A DNA stretch of 64,000 bases, taken from the NCBI RefSeq assembly GCF_049065735.1, contig NZ_JBAKHD010000002.1, positions 248,001 to 312,000 of the forward strand, given 5' to 3'. The notes beneath the pieces are model-generated. The model did not search any database. It was given only the letters and a program-made list of their open reading frames with translations, and had not been told where the DNA came from. Below are positions 33,488 through 42,460 of this stretch, in pieces. The DNA is from Paramesorhizobium sp049065735. Lineage in GTDB: Bacteria > Pseudomonadota > Alphaproteobacteria > Rhizobiales > Rhizobiaceae. The number at the start of each line of letters is the position of its first letter. Within the stretch, counting starts at the first letter, position 1. The translations under genes and the position numbers were made by a program.

Positions 33488-34168
33488 TCAGGCTTTCCTT
33501 GGAAGGGCAAAGCCCGTTTGCGGCTTGGCATCGGGACCGCGCAGGTAAAGCGGCTTCGGCGCCTCGCCCGGCCTCCGCGAGGCGGCGATACGGGCATAGG
33601 TTTCGATTCGGGCAGTGGCAGCCTCTCCGGCAACCGGAAGCGGCTCCGCCAGCAGTTCATTGAGGCGCACCGCCGCCGATCCGATGAGCACCGGCGGGTG
33701 GAGCATATCCACAAGGAGGGCGAGCACATCCTCTGGACTTCCCGCTATGGGATCACCCAGCACCGCACCATCGGTCCCGAACCCTTGCGCATAGATTTCG
33801 CCGCGATGCGCGTCGATGGCGACCAGAACCGGCTTTTCAGGATGACTAGCCAGCGCTTCCCGCGCCAGCCCTTCGAAGACTGTCACCCCGATAGCAGGGC
33901 GCGAAAGAGCCAGTGCAAAGCCCCGCGCCGCCGAAACCCCGATGCGCACCCCGGTGAAGGAACCCGGCCCGACATTGACGGCGATGCGGTCGATGGCGTC
34001 GAAGCCGATATTGGCCTCCTCCAGCGTCCGCTCGACATAGGCCATCAGCACTTCCGCATGGCCCTTGCCGATATTTTCGCTGACGCAAGCCAGTAAACGC
34101 CCCTCATTCGCATCATAAAGAGCGGCGGCGCAGAAACTGGCAGCGGTGTCCAGGCTAAGAATCTTCAT
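33488..34168 (-). CDS. tsaB: tRNA threonylcarbamoyladenosine biosynthesis protein TsaB
   Basis: It is the non-catalytic ASKHA-fold partner of TsaD in t6A37 synthesis. Motifs MKILSLDTAASFCAAALY at the start and NVGPGSFTGVRIGVSAARGFALAL are typical. The ATG at 34168 gives 226 residues; an in-frame TTG three codons upstream is less likely. It is followed at once by rimI. Confidence 0.94.
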   Translation of the reverse strand: MKILSLDTAASFCAAALYDANEGRLLACVSENIGKGHAEVLMAYVERTLEEANIGFDAIDRIAVNVGPGSFTGVRIGVSAARGFALALSRPAIGVTVFEGLAREALASHPEKPVLVAIDAHRGEIYAQGFGTDGAVLGDPIAGSPEDVLALLVDMLHPPVLIGSAAVRLNELLAEPLPVAGEAATARIETYARIAASRRPGEAPKPLYLRGPDAKPQTGFALPRKA

Positions 34169-34181
34169 CGTATCCAACCGC

Positions 34182-34298
34182 CTAAAGCATTTTGCAGCCG
34201 GATGGAATCATCTGCCGCTGCATAAATGCGTCAAAGCCACGGAAAAGGCCTGCCGCGCAGGCAGGCCTTACCAGTAGACGGTCAGGGTTATGCTCTAG
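34182..34298. repeat. Rhizobial mosaic palindromic element F3
   Basis: It runs from TAAAGCATTTTGCAG next to tsaB to GGTTATGCTCTAG at the end of otsA, ends typical of rhizobial intergenic mosaic elements. The otsA stop codon TAG is part of its CTAGAGC end, and the otsA terminator is nested inside. Confidence 0.6.
34241..34269 (-). terminator. Intrinsic terminator of otsBA
   Basis: A perfect 10-bp stem (34245-34254 with 34260-34269), a 5-nt loop and a TTTTCC tract on the - strand. Confidence 0.85.
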
Positions 34299-35710
34299 GA
34301 AGCAAGGACCACGGCGTCCGGTTCCTTTGCAGTGCCATGTCCGATGAGGGCTTTCAGGAAATTCTCGCACCAGCGGGAGACGTCGTTTTCCAGAAGATGC
34401 GGCATCATCCCGCTCCACCGCTCACGGCGCGCCTCGAGCGGCATGGAGAGCGCACGGGCGATGGCATCCGAGACCCCGTCGACATCGTAGGGATTGACGA
34501 GCAACGCACCGTCAAGCTCACGCGCCGCGCCGGCAAAGCGCGACAGAACGAGGACGCCGGGATTATCCGGGTTTTGCGCCGCGACATATTCCTTGGCAAC
34601 AAGGTTCATGCCGTCGCGCAGGGGCGTCACCAGCCCGACCTTTGCCATGCGATAGAGACCGGCCAGTACATTGCGCCCGATGGAGCGGTTGACATAGCGG
34701 ATCGGGGTCCAGTCCACCGCGCTCATCGCGCCATTCACCCGGCCTGCGAGCTCGGCCACCGTGCGCTGCATCTCGCCATATTCCGGCACTTCGGACCGGG
34801 ATTTCGGCGTGACCTGCAAGAACGTCACCCGGCCCCGGCTGTCGGGATTATTGGTGAGGAACCGTTCGAACGCCTCGATGCGGTTGGTGATGCCCTTGGA
34901 ATAATCGAGCCGGTCAACGCCGATGATTAAATCGCGGTCGCCCAGGCTTTCCCGCATCCGCTCCACGAGGCTATGCCGGCGCGAGGCGCGGGCAGCTTCG
35001 GCGAAAGCCGCTGTCTCGATGCCGATGGGAAACACATCGGCCCGGAAAATATGGCCATAGGCTTCGAACAGCCCCTGCCCCAGTTCCCGCCCGATGCCTT
35101 CTCGGCGCAGGCAGCCGGCAAAATTTTCCGCGTCGTGCGCCGTCTGGAACCCGACCACATCATAGGAGGCAAGACCGCGCATGATGATCTCATGCACGGG
35201 CAGCGTGAAAAGCACGTCCGCCGATGGCCACGGAATGTGCAGGAAAAACCCGATGCGGTTTTTCAATCCTATCTCTCGCAATTCGGCAGCAAGCGGGATC
35301 AGGTGATAATCATGCACCCAGATCACATCATCCGGCTTTACAAGAGGCGCAAGGTGCTGGGCAAAAAGGCGGTTGACCCGGAAATAGCCCGCCATGTCCT
35401 TGCGGGCATATTCGGTGAGGTCAAGGCGATAATGGCAGAGCGGCCAGAGGACGCGATTGGCGAAGCCCGCATAATATTCGTCGACATCCTGCCGGTTGAG
35501 GTCGACCAGCGCATAGGTGATCCGGCCGCGCTCGTGAACCGCGATGTCGGGTGTCTCGCCGGCGGGGAGGGCCTTGCCCGACCAGCCCATCCATATGCCG
35601 CCCCGCTCCTCGAGCGCGGCCTGCAGCGCGACGGCAAGGCCGCCCGCGGGTGCGGCGCCGCTTTTATCGGGGAGCGGAACCCTGTTGGATATGACGATAA
35701 GCCGGCTCAT
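34295..35710 (-). CDS. otsA: Trehalose-6-phosphate synthase
   Basis: This GT20 glycosyltransferase joins UDP-glucose and glucose-6-phosphate. The start SRLIVISNRVPLP and the motifs VIWVHDYHLIPLA, GVDRLDYSKGI and TPLRDGMNLVAKEYVAAQ cover donor and acceptor sites. The length of 471 residues is standard. Its ATG overlaps the otsB stop in ATGA, so it is translated after otsB. Trehalose protects against osmotic and desiccation stress. An intrinsic terminator follows. Confidence 0.97.
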   Translation of the reverse strand: MSRLIVISNRVPLPDKSGAAPAGGLAVALQAALEERGGIWMGWSGKALPAGETPDIAVHERGRITYALVDLNRQDVDEYYAGFANRVLWPLCHYRLDLTEYARKDMAGYFRVNRLFAQHLAPLVKPDDVIWVHDYHLIPLAAELREIGLKNRIGFFLHIPWPSADVLFTLPVHEIIMRGLASYDVVGFQTAHDAENFAGCLRREGIGRELGQGLFEAYGHIFRADVFPIGIETAAFAEAARASRRHSLVERMRESLGDRDLIIGVDRLDYSKGITNRIEAFERFLTNNPDSRGRVTFLQVTPKSRSEVPEYGEMQRTVAELAGRVNGAMSAVDWTPIRYVNRSIGRNVLAGLYRMAKVGLVTPLRDGMNLVAKEYVAAQNPDNPGVLVLSRFAGAARELDGALLVNPYDVDGVSDAIARALSMPLEARRERWSGMMPHLLENDVSRWCENFLKALIGHGTAKEPDAVVLAS

Positions 35711-36555
35711 ATGTTTTTCTCCCGTCGCGCCTGTTGCGAGATCCAGTCCCTGAGCGCCGCTGGCTTTTCCAGATAGAGCTTCGCGGCGGACGGCCGCTCT
35801 CTTTCATCTGCCGCCAAGCCCGAACGGAAAACCGCCTCACGCTTTTCCTGGACCTGGCTTGGCAAGCCGATGCGAACGGAAAGGCCGCCGCGGACGTTCA
35901 CCGCCTCGAACATCGCCTCATCCGTCACATCGTCGCCGAAGGCGAGCGGACGCCTCCCCACAAACGGCGGAGCGCGCATAAAGGTTTCAACCGCATGGCC
36001 CTTGTCATGCGCCGCCGGGCGCAATTCGAGAACCATCTTGCCGCGCTGGAGGGTCCAGCCCGGTCCGGCAAGTGCGGCGATCTCCTCCATGAGCTGCCGC
36101 ATTTCGCCTTCCAATTGCGGCGCCTGGCGGTAATGGACGGCAATGGCCGCGCGCTTGTCTTCGACGAGGATATCCCGCCAGCGCGCCGCCTGCATGCGCA
36201 ACTCCTCCTTGGCGCGCAGGAAGGCCTCGGTCGGCTCGGTCCGTTCGACACGTCCGGCGGCATCGCGGATTTCTCCGCCATGGAGGCCGGCAACGGGGAA
36301 GCTAGTTTCAGGGAAGAGCGTATCGACGAAGGCGATGGACCGGCCCGTCACCAGCGCAAGTGCGCCGCCGAGCTTTTCGTCCAGATCGAGAAGATCGCCG
36401 ATGAGGCCCTCCGGGACGCGCACCGCTTCCGGGCTCTCAGCAAGATCCAGAAGCGTTCCGTCAATGTCGAAAAACACAGCCCAGTTTCCGAGCGAATCGA
36501 TGCCGGGCAGGTCGTCCGTAAAAGGATTGTTTAGAGGCCGCGCAGTCATGTCCAT
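35707..36555 (-). CDS. otsB: Trehalose-6-phosphate phosphatase
   Basis: This HAD-superfamily phosphatase produces trehalose from trehalose-6-phosphate. The nucleophile motif is FFDIDGTLLD, ALVTGRS follows, and PLAFGDDVTDEAMF is the acidic metal motif. The start is uncertain between GTG 36570, ATG 36555 and ATG 36549, none with a strong ribosome site; the middle one gives 282 residues. It is the first gene of otsBA. Confidence 0.95.
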   Translation of the reverse strand: MDMTARPLNNPFTDDLPGIDSLGNWAVFFDIDGTLLDLAESPEAVRVPEGLIGDLLDLDEKLGGALALVTGRSIAFVDTLFPETSFPVAGLHGGEIRDAAGRVERTEPTEAFLRAKEELRMQAARWRDILVEDKRAAIAVHYRQAPQLEGEMRQLMEEIAALAGPGWTLQRGKMVLELRPAAHDKGHAVETFMRAPPFVGRRPLAFGDDVTDEAMFEAVNVRGGLSVRIGLPSQVQEKREAVFRSGLAADERERPSAAKLYLEKPAALRDWISQQARREKNI

Positions 36556-36684
36556 AAAGTTAGGCCGCACGTCCGGGAAGACAACTGGTATAGGCGGTAA
36601 AATATTGGAATTATTCTAATTTCGGAGCGTGGCGAGAAATTCGTAGCGTTCCCTTCCAGTCATGAATTTTCTACCTATCTTCAT

Positions 36685-36709
36685 GGAACCGACAGCTGGT
36701 TCATACGTT
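36685..36709 (+). promoter_or_regulatory. EcfG-type general stress promoter
   Basis: GGAAC (36685-36689), 16 bp, CGTT (36706-36709) matches the alphaproteobacterial EcfG consensus. It points at the DUF982 gene and leaves a leader of about 60 nt. Confidence 0.7.
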
Positions 36710-36774
36710 TGTTGCCCCGGACTGGGCGGGGTATTTCCCCACGACATGCTTGAATAACAATGGAGCTAACCCCC

Positions 36775-37068
36775 ATGGACGACAAGCTTTTTCCCGTTCC
36801 TGTGGTCATTCGTATCGGCGAGGCTCGCAGCCGCGTCGTGGCGAGCGCCTGGGAGGCCGTGGAGTGCCTCCGCACCTATTGGCGCAATCGTGAACAGGAC
36901 CGCACGTATCGGCAGGCGCTCCAGACGTGTCTCGATGCACTCGATGGGCTGAAGCCCGTCGCCAAGGCGCGCCGCGCCTTCATTCATGCGGCGACGGAAG
37001 CAGGTCTCCTGCTACAGCGCACGCCGACGCCCCACGCGGGACATGGCCGCGCCGCGCACGGCTTCTGA
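36775..37068 (+). CDS. DUF982 domain-containing protein
   Basis: This small protein of 97 residues belongs to a family of unknown function largely confined to Rhizobiales. Typical features are PVPVVIRIGEARSRVVAS near the start and ARRAFIHAATEAGLLL in the second half. The ATG at 36775 has GGAG ten bases upstream; an ATG at 36760 is in frame but lies before that site. It is monocistronic, with an EcfG-like promoter and its own terminator, which suggests stress induction. No function is assigned. Confidence 0.9.
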   Translation: MDDKLFPVPVVIRIGEARSRVVASAWEAVECLRTYWRNREQDRTYRQALQTCLDALDGLKPVAKARRAFIHAATEAGLLLQRTPTPHAGHGRAAHGF

Positions 37069-37094
37069 CGGAAAGAAGCTTTCTTACTCAAAAG

Positions 37095-37126
37095 CCCGGA
37101 AGGCGTTACGCTTTCCGGGTTTTTTT
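37095..37126 (+). terminator. Intrinsic terminator of DUF982 gene
   Basis: A 7-bp stem CCCGGAA/TTCCGGG (37095-37101 with 37113-37119) followed by seven Ts. Confidence 0.9.
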
Positions 37127-37187
37127 GTGGGTGATATTGAAGTTGGCTAAGGGGCGCCTCGCGATTCCCTTAAAATAGAAAATGCAA

Positions 37188-38441
37188 TCAAACGGCCCAT
37201 TCGCCGCCGCGCATGACCGGTACGCGGCTGCCGTCCTTGGCGATGCCGTCGATATCGATCTTGTCCGAGCCAATCATCCAGTCGATGTGAATGAAGCTCT
37301 TATTGCCGCCGCGCGCGGCGATTTCATCCGCCGAGAGCGAAGCGCCGTCGACGAAACACTTCGAATAGCATTGGCCGAGCGCGATGTGGCAGGCGGCGTT
37401 CTCATCGAACAAGGTGTTGTAGAACAGGAGCCCGCTCTTGGAGATCGGAGACGAATGCGGCACCAGCGCCACCTCGCCCAGCCGCCGCGCGCCTTCATCG
37501 GTGTCGAGCACCTTGTTCAGCACCTCTTCGCCGCGGCTTGCCTTGGCCTCGACGATACGGCCTTCCTCGAAGCGCACGGAGATGTTGTCGATGAGCGTGC
37601 CCTGATGCGACAGCGGCTTAGTGCTCGTCACATAGCCTTCCACACGGCGGGCGTGGGGCGTGGTGAACACCTCCTCGGTCGGAATGTTCGGATTGCAGGT
37701 GACGCCGTTCTTGGCCATCGAGGCGCCGCCATGCCATTCATGCCCATCGGCGAGGCCGACCGTCAGATCGGTGCCCGGTCCGGTGAAATGAAGCGCGTGG
37801 AAGGCATTCTCGTTGAGCCAGGCGCTGCGGCGGCGCAGCGCGGCGTTGTGCTCCGCCCAGGCGGCAACCGGATCTTCTACATCGACGCGCGAGGCGGCGA
37901 AGATGGCTTCGGCAAGCTTTGCGGTGGCAACGTCTTCCGGATCGTCCGGGAAGACCTGCTTCGCCCAGGACGGGTTGGGATAGGAAACGATGTTCCAGTT
38001 GATGTCGAAATTGGCGATCTTTTCGAGCGCCGGCTGATAGGCGACGGAATTGGCCTTGTTGGCGCGGGCAACCTTCGCCGGATCTTGGCCAGAGAGAAGC
38101 AGCGGATTGTCGCCGGCGATGGCAAGACGCGCCGCGCCGTTGGCATAGGCCTTGGCCATGCCCTCATAGAGCCAGCCGGAGGCGCGGTCGAAGCTCTCGT
38201 CGGGGGCGAAGCGATAGCGCGCCAGCGTCACCTCTTCATCGCCGAAGAAAGGCGTCACCAGTCCGGCGCCTGCCTTATAGGCGTGCTCGGCGATGCGGCG
38301 CACCAGCGGCAGGGCGGCGACAGGCGCGGTGATGACCAGATCCTGCCCCTGCTGGAGCTGCAGGCCGACCTTGACGGCCACCTCCGCCAGACGGTCGAGC
38401 TTGACGGGATCGATGATTGCATCGCGGGAATGTATGGTCAT
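37188..38441 (-). CDS. M29-family metallo-aminopeptidase
   Basis: It resembles thermophilic-type aminopeptidases (AmpS, T), which trim N-terminal residues using two metal ions. The family features NIPTEEVFTTPHARRVEGYV, with paired glutamates, and ALGQCYSKCF and FIHIDWMIGS near the C-terminus are present. The ATG at 38441 (417 residues) is preferred over an ATG five codons upstream because GGAT precedes it. No signal peptide is seen, so it should be cytoplasmic. It is apparently monocistronic. Confidence 0.93.
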   Translation of the reverse strand: MTIHSRDAIIDPVKLDRLAEVAVKVGLQLQQGQDLVITAPVAALPLVRRIAEHAYKAGAGLVTPFFGDEEVTLARYRFAPDESFDRASGWLYEGMAKAYANGAARLAIAGDNPLLLSGQDPAKVARANKANSVAYQPALEKIANFDINWNIVSYPNPSWAKQVFPDDPEDVATAKLAEAIFAASRVDVEDPVAAWAEHNAALRRRSAWLNENAFHALHFTGPGTDLTVGLADGHEWHGGASMAKNGVTCNPNIPTEEVFTTPHARRVEGYVTSTKPLSHQGTLIDNISVRFEEGRIVEAKASRGEEVLNKVLDTDEGARRLGEVALVPHSSPISKSGLLFYNTLFDENAACHIALGQCYSKCFVDGASLSADEIAARGGNKSFIHIDWMIGSDKIDIDGIAKDGSRVPVMRGGEWAV

Positions 38442-38577
38442 GGCGCATCCGATCATTGAAATGGACGAAAGGCTTTCTTCATACTCCCGCAGACCGAAGC
38501 TGGCTACCCTCTCGCGCCAGTAGCCATCGCACCGCGCCCTCTGCTATAGTCGGCAGCGGATCAGGAAAGACCGACCC

Positions 38578-38850
38578 ATGAAGAAACTTGCGTTCTGTGG
38601 TATCCTTCTCACCGCCGCGCTTACCGGATGCACGACGATGACGCCCGAGGAGCGGCGCGCCGCCGACATCCAGACCTGCCGCGCCTATGGCTTCCGGCCC
38701 AATACCGACGCGCTCGCCAACTGCCTGCTGCAACTCGATCTCGACCGGCGGGCAGCCCGCCGCGCGGCCTTCGACGAACCGTTCTACCGGCCGTTCGGGC
38801 CGCCGATGGTGATCTATCAGCCGTTTCCGGTGCGGGTGAGACCGCGGTAA
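38578..38850 (+). CDS. Small hypothetical lipoprotein
   Basis: The 90-residue product starts MKKLAFCGILLTAALTGC, a lipoprotein signal with lipobox LTGC, so Cys18 should be lipidated. The mature part is short, Arg-rich and Pro-rich (RPFGPPMVIYQPFPVRVRPR) and contains two further cysteines (TC and NC), which could form a disulfide. AGGAAAG precedes the ATG. It converges with the SleB-like hydrolase gene. No domain was recognised. Confidence 0.75.
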   Translation: MKKLAFCGILLTAALTGCTTMTPEERRAADIQTCRAYGFRPNTDALANCLLQLDLDRRAARRAAFDEPFYRPFGPPMVIYQPFPVRVRPR

Positions 38851-38923
38851 CAATCATATGTTGGCGGACAGCGCTTCCAACAAGAAGCAAATTGCTTCGG
38901 CGATTCCGTGCGCCGATATTATC

Positions 38924-39886
38924 CTACTGAAACGCCGGCTCAGGCCTGTCCTGTTTAAGCAGCAACTCACCGATCGCGTCGATGGGCTTGCGGCCTGAAT
39001 CATAGCCCAGTTCGATTTGCGTGGAGGTCGTGGTGGTTCCCATGCGCACCGGGGCGGGGCCGGTCTGCCAGGCGACCGTCTCGACCCGTGCCGTCGGGGC
39101 GCGCGTCACGCGATCCCCCTTGGCGCGGGGGCCGAAGCCCTGGTCAGACGCAATGCTGGCGACCATCGTCCGGTCGACGGGCGAGGCCGTAGGAATCGGC
39201 ACCGCACGCTCGTGGCCCAAGGCGGGCATTGCCGGCTTCAGCACATCGGCGGCGGCGATGAGGCGCGGGGTCTCGAGGATCGGCGTTTCGAGCGAGCCGT
39301 CGCGGCGGCGCTTCTCATAGAAGGCATTGCCGCCCGCCACCAGTACATAGTGCATGTTGCGATAGGGGAATTTCAGCCCGGCCGTGTGGAAGAACATGGC
39401 CTGCTTCACCTTGGGGTGCCGCTCGCCGCGCAGCACCGCATCCGCGGCTTCATCGAGTTCCGGGAGCGATTTCATCGGGCGGGAGAGCACGCCGGGCGCA
39501 AACTGGTTCTTCTGGCCGACGACGCCGCAGATCGTGTCCGGATATCTGCCGGAGGCCAGGCGGTTCATCACCACCGTTCCGACCGCGAGAAAGCCATCCT
39601 CGCTGGAGCGGTTCGATTCGAAATACATTGCCCGCTTGAGGCATTCCCTGTCTTTGGCGGTATAGGCGTAGGTTTTCTTGCCGCCAGCCGTATAGCCATA
39701 GCCCGACGCACTCGACTGCGAGACGGTTCCCTTGGCCGATTGGCCGGATCCGCTGCCCTTCGACGTCGTGCATCCCGTCATGACGACAGGCGCGATAATC
39801 GCACCGGCCACGGCCAGGATTTTCCAGTTTTCAGCGCTCTTCAAAAGCTCAGTCTCATGCTTGGACACCTCAACGAAGGCAGCCAT
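38924..39886 (-). CDS. SleB-like cell wall hydrolase, putative lipoprotein
   Basis: A Hydrolase_2 (SleB/CwlJ-type) domain spans about residues 75-205, with KRAMYFESNRSSEDGFLAVGTVVMNR, GVVGQKNQFAPGV and KQAMFFHTAG. A hydrophobic segment ending VVMTGCTTS looks like a lipoprotein signal, but the n-region is long and the true start is unclear (39886 is used; GTG 39868 or a later TTG are possible). The C-terminal 120 residues are low in complexity. A role in peptidoglycan remodelling is likely, as the family cleaves peptidoglycan. The upstream region is strongly A+T-rich. Confidence 0.82.
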   Translation of the reverse strand: MAAFVEVSKHETELLKSAENWKILAVAGAIIAPVVMTGCTTSKGSGSGQSAKGTVSQSSASGYGYTAGGKKTYAYTAKDRECLKRAMYFESNRSSEDGFLAVGTVVMNRLASGRYPDTICGVVGQKNQFAPGVLSRPMKSLPELDEAADAVLRGERHPKVKQAMFFHTAGLKFPYRNMHYVLVAGGNAFYEKRRRDGSLETPILETPRLIAAADVLKPAMPALGHERAVPIPTASPVDRTMVASIASDQGFGPRAKGDRVTRAPTARVETVAWQTGPAPVRMGTTTTSTQIELGYDSGRKPIDAIGELLLKQDRPEPAFQ

Positions 39887-39943
39887 GAGGACGCATGTTT
39901 TAGGCCAAAGAATGGCAACGAAGAAAAACGGCGGGATAAACAT

Positions 39944-40048
39944 AATATCCTGCCGTTTTCCTAACTATTTCTTAATAATACTTACCAGTATAGTAATATT
40001 TACTTTTTATAAATCTTTCACTTTATTGGCGCTTTGCCACAATATTAT
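39944..40048 (-). promoter_or_regulatory. A+T-rich upstream region with CtrA-like half match
   Basis: On the - strand it holds TTAA-N7-TTAG (39975-39961), one base from the CtrA consensus TTAA-N7-TTAA, about 75 bp before the SleB-like gene. Confidence 0.3.
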
Positions 40049-40735
40049 CTACCCGAACGAGTAGCCGGCGCCCCGAACCGTGCGAATCGGATCGACGGCA
40101 CGACCCGTATTGATGGCCTTGCGCAAACGCCCGACATGAACGTCCACCGTGCGGTCATCGACATAGATATCCGGCCCCCAGACACCGTCCAGCAACTGGC
40201 TGCGCGAAAAGACGCGGCCCGGCGACATCATGAAATATTCGAGCAGGCGAAATTCCGTGGGCCCTAAGCGGATTTCCCGGTCCTTGCGGTAGACGCGGTG
40301 CTGCTCGCGGTCGAGCACGAGGTCACCCACTTTCAGCACGTGGGAAAGCAGGCTCGGCTTGGCGCGGCGCAGCATCGCCTTGACGCGGGCGAGCAGTTCC
40401 GGGGTCGAGAAGGGCTTCACGACATAATCGTCCGCACCGACGCCAAGGCCTCGCACCCGCTCGCTCTCTTCGCCGCGCGCGGTCAGCATGATGATCGGCA
40501 GGCGCTCCGTTTCCACCCGCTGGCGCAGGCGGCGGCAAAGCTCGATGCCGGAGACGCCGGGCAGCATCCAGTCGAGGATCAGGAGATCAGGCACATTCTC
40601 GCGCAAGGCGATTTCCGCCTCGTCCCCGCGCAGGATAGTATCGACCAGATAGCCTTCCGCCTCGAGATTGTAACGCAGGAGGACGCTCAGCGCCTCCTCG
40701 TCTTCGACAACCGCGACTTTGGGTGCATGGGCCAT
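40049..40735 (-). CDS. phoB: Phosphate regulon response regulator PhoB
   Basis: It activates phosphate-starvation genes by binding PHO boxes. The receiver domain (about 5-120) has Asp55 in LILDWMLPG as the phosphorylation site and Lys in VVKPFSTPELLARV. The OmpR-type winged helix follows (GPTEFRLLEYFMMSPGRVFSR, VDVHVGRLRKAI). The length of 228 residues is standard. It is last in the pst-phoU-phoB order; the partner kinase gene phoR is not in this locus. Confidence 0.96.
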   Translation of the reverse strand: MAHAPKVAVVEDEEALSVLLRYNLEAEGYLVDTILRGDEAEIALRENVPDLLILDWMLPGVSGIELCRRLRQRVETERLPIIMLTARGEESERVRGLGVGADDYVVKPFSTPELLARVKAMLRRAKPSLLSHVLKVGDLVLDREQHRVYRKDREIRLGPTEFRLLEYFMMSPGRVFSRSQLLDGVWGPDIYVDDRTVDVHVGRLRKAINTGRAVDPIRTVRGAGYSFG

Positions 40736-40817
40736 TTCAGCAGTTCCTCATTAGAATATGCTTGTCGAAGCGGATATGCCGGCCCCCAAGGCATCCCCGC
40801 CACCCCCACCGGGCAGG

Positions 40818-40860
40818 GCTCGCACCCTCCTTCCCCCTTGCGGGGAGGGAGGGTGCGAGC
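40818..40860. repeat. Solo palindrome C2
   Basis: A near-perfect single hairpin from GCTCGCACCCTCC to GGAGGGTGCGAGC with a central TTGC. It resembles the outer end of C1 and C3 and lies between phoU and phoB, four bases after the phoU stop. Confidence 0.8.
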
Positions 40861-40863
40861 TGG

Positions 40864-41586
40864 TTAAGCCCGCTTCGCCTCGTCCACGACGATGCCGTGG
40901 CTCAGATCTTCCTTCGGGCGATCGGGCGGCATCTGCTGGCCGGTGACGATGTAATAGACCGTCTCGGCGATATTGGTCGCATGGTCGCCGATGCGCTCGA
41001 TGTTCTTGGCGCAGAAGAGAAGATGCGTGCAGGCCGAGATGTTGCGCGGGTCTTCCATCATATAGGTCAAGAGCTCGCGGAACAGCGAGGTGTACATGGC
41101 ATCGATCTCGTCGTCGCGGTCGCGCACGATGTTGATCTGGGCGACCGAGCGCGATGCAAAGGCGTCGAGCACTTCCTTCAGCTGCGTCAGCGCCAGTTCG
41201 GCCAGCGTCTGCAGGCCGCGATAGACCTTGATCGGCTGGCGGGTATCCGACACGGCGGCGACGCGCTTGGCAATGTTCTTGCCGAGGTCGCCGACGCGCT
41301 CCAGATCGGAGGAGATGCGGATGGCGCCGATGATCTCGCGCAGGTCCGAGGCCATGGGCTGGCGCTTGGCGATGATGGTGACGGCGCGGTCGTCGATCTC
41401 GCGCTCGCTGGCGTCAAGGATCAGGTCATCGGAGATGACGCGCTGCGCGAGCGCGTTGTCGGCATTGACGATGGCCTCGACCGATTGCTCGACCATGCGC
41501 TCGGCATGGCCGCCCATCTCGGCGATCTTGTGCGCCAGGAACTTCAACTCCTCATCATAGGAGCGGACTGTGTGCTGGGATGGCAT
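40864..41586 (-). CDS. phoU: Phosphate transport system regulator PhoU
   Basis: It is a helical metal-binding protein that links Pst transport status to PhoR/PhoB signalling. The two tandem PhoU repeats show DLREIIGAIRISSDLERVGDLGKNIAKR and NIERIGDHATNIAETVYY, the E-x3-D metal motifs. The ATG at 41586 has GAGGA eight bases upstream, giving 240 residues. It follows pstB after 34 bp. Confidence 0.96.
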   Translation of the reverse strand: MPSQHTVRSYDEELKFLAHKIAEMGGHAERMVEQSVEAIVNADNALAQRVISDDLILDASEREIDDRAVTIIAKRQPMASDLREIIGAIRISSDLERVGDLGKNIAKRVAAVSDTRQPIKVYRGLQTLAELALTQLKEVLDAFASRSVAQINIVRDRDDEIDAMYTSLFRELLTYMMEDPRNISACTHLLFCAKNIERIGDHATNIAETVYYIVTGQQMPPDRPKEDLSHGIVVDEAKRA

Positions 41587-41620
41587 TTCGTTTGTCCTCA
41601 ATTTCTTCCAGACCAGCCCG

Positions 41621-42442
41621 TCAGCCGAAGCGTCCGGTGATGTAATCCTGGGTGCGTTTTTCCTTGGGCGTCGTGAACATCATCTCGGTGTCGCCGACCT
41701 CGACCAGATTGCCCAGGTGGAACATGGCGGTGCGCTGCGACACGCGAGCCGCCTGCTGCATCGAGTGCGTCACGATGACGATGGTGTAGTTCTGGCGCAG
41801 CTCGTCGATCAGCTCTTCCACCTTGGCGGTGGCGATGGGGTCGAGCGCGGAGCAAGGCTCGTCCATCAAAATCACTTCCGGGCTCACCGCAATGGCACGG
41901 GCGATGCAGAGGCGCTGCTGCTGGCCCCCGGAAAGGCCGGTGCCGGCATCATGCAGACGATCCTTCACCTCTTCGAACAGGCTGGCGCGGCGCAGGCTGC
42001 TCTCCACGATTTCATCCAGCTCGTGACGGTTCTTGGCGAGGCCATGAATGCGCGGGCCGTAGGCAACATTCTCATAGATCGACTTGGGGAAAGGATTGGG
42101 CTTCTGGAAGACCATCCCCACACGCGCCCGAAGCTCGACGACGTCGATCTTCGGATCGTAGATATCCTCGCCGTCGAGGGTGATGTTGCCGGTCACGCGG
42201 CAGCCCTCGACCGTATCGTTCATGCGGTTGAGCGAGCGCAGGAAGGTGGACTTGCCGCAGCCGGAGGGGCCGATCAGCGCCGTCACCATCTTCTCGGGAA
42301 TGTCGAGATCGACGTCGAACAGCGCTTGTTTCGCGCCGTAGAAGACGGAAACCTTCTCGCCCTTCATTTTGTTCTTGGCGGTGACAGCGTTCATCTTCTC
42401 CCCCACTGCTTTTTCGAGAGATCGTTCGGTCATCAGGTTCAT
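41621..42442 (-). CDS. pstB: Phosphate ABC transporter ATP-binding protein PstB
   Basis: It powers high-affinity phosphate uptake. Walker A GPSGCGKST has Lys64, the signature is LSGGQQQR at 170-177 and Walker B is ILMDEPCSALDP with Asp194-Glu195. FQKPNPFPKSIYENVAYG is specific to PstB. It has a 25-residue N-terminal extension compared with E. coli; ATG 42433 is an alternative start. It lies 18 bp after pstA. Confidence 0.98.
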   Translation of the reverse strand: MNLMTERSLEKAVGEKMNAVTAKNKMKGEKVSVFYGAKQALFDVDLDIPEKMVTALIGPSGCGKSTFLRSLNRMNDTVEGCRVTGNITLDGEDIYDPKIDVVELRARVGMVFQKPNPFPKSIYENVAYGPRIHGLAKNRHELDEIVESSLRRASLFEEVKDRLHDAGTGLSGGQQQRLCIARAIAVSPEVILMDEPCSALDPIATAKVEELIDELRQNYTIVIVTHSMQQAARVSQRTAMFHLGNLVEVGDTEMMFTTPKEKRTQDYITGRFG

Positions 42443-42460
42443 TTCTTCACATCTCCCGGT

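Noticed and set aside
36648..36652. EcfG-type promoter for otsB
   Set aside because: A GGAAC occurs on the - strand upstream of otsB but no CGTT follows at 15-18 bp.
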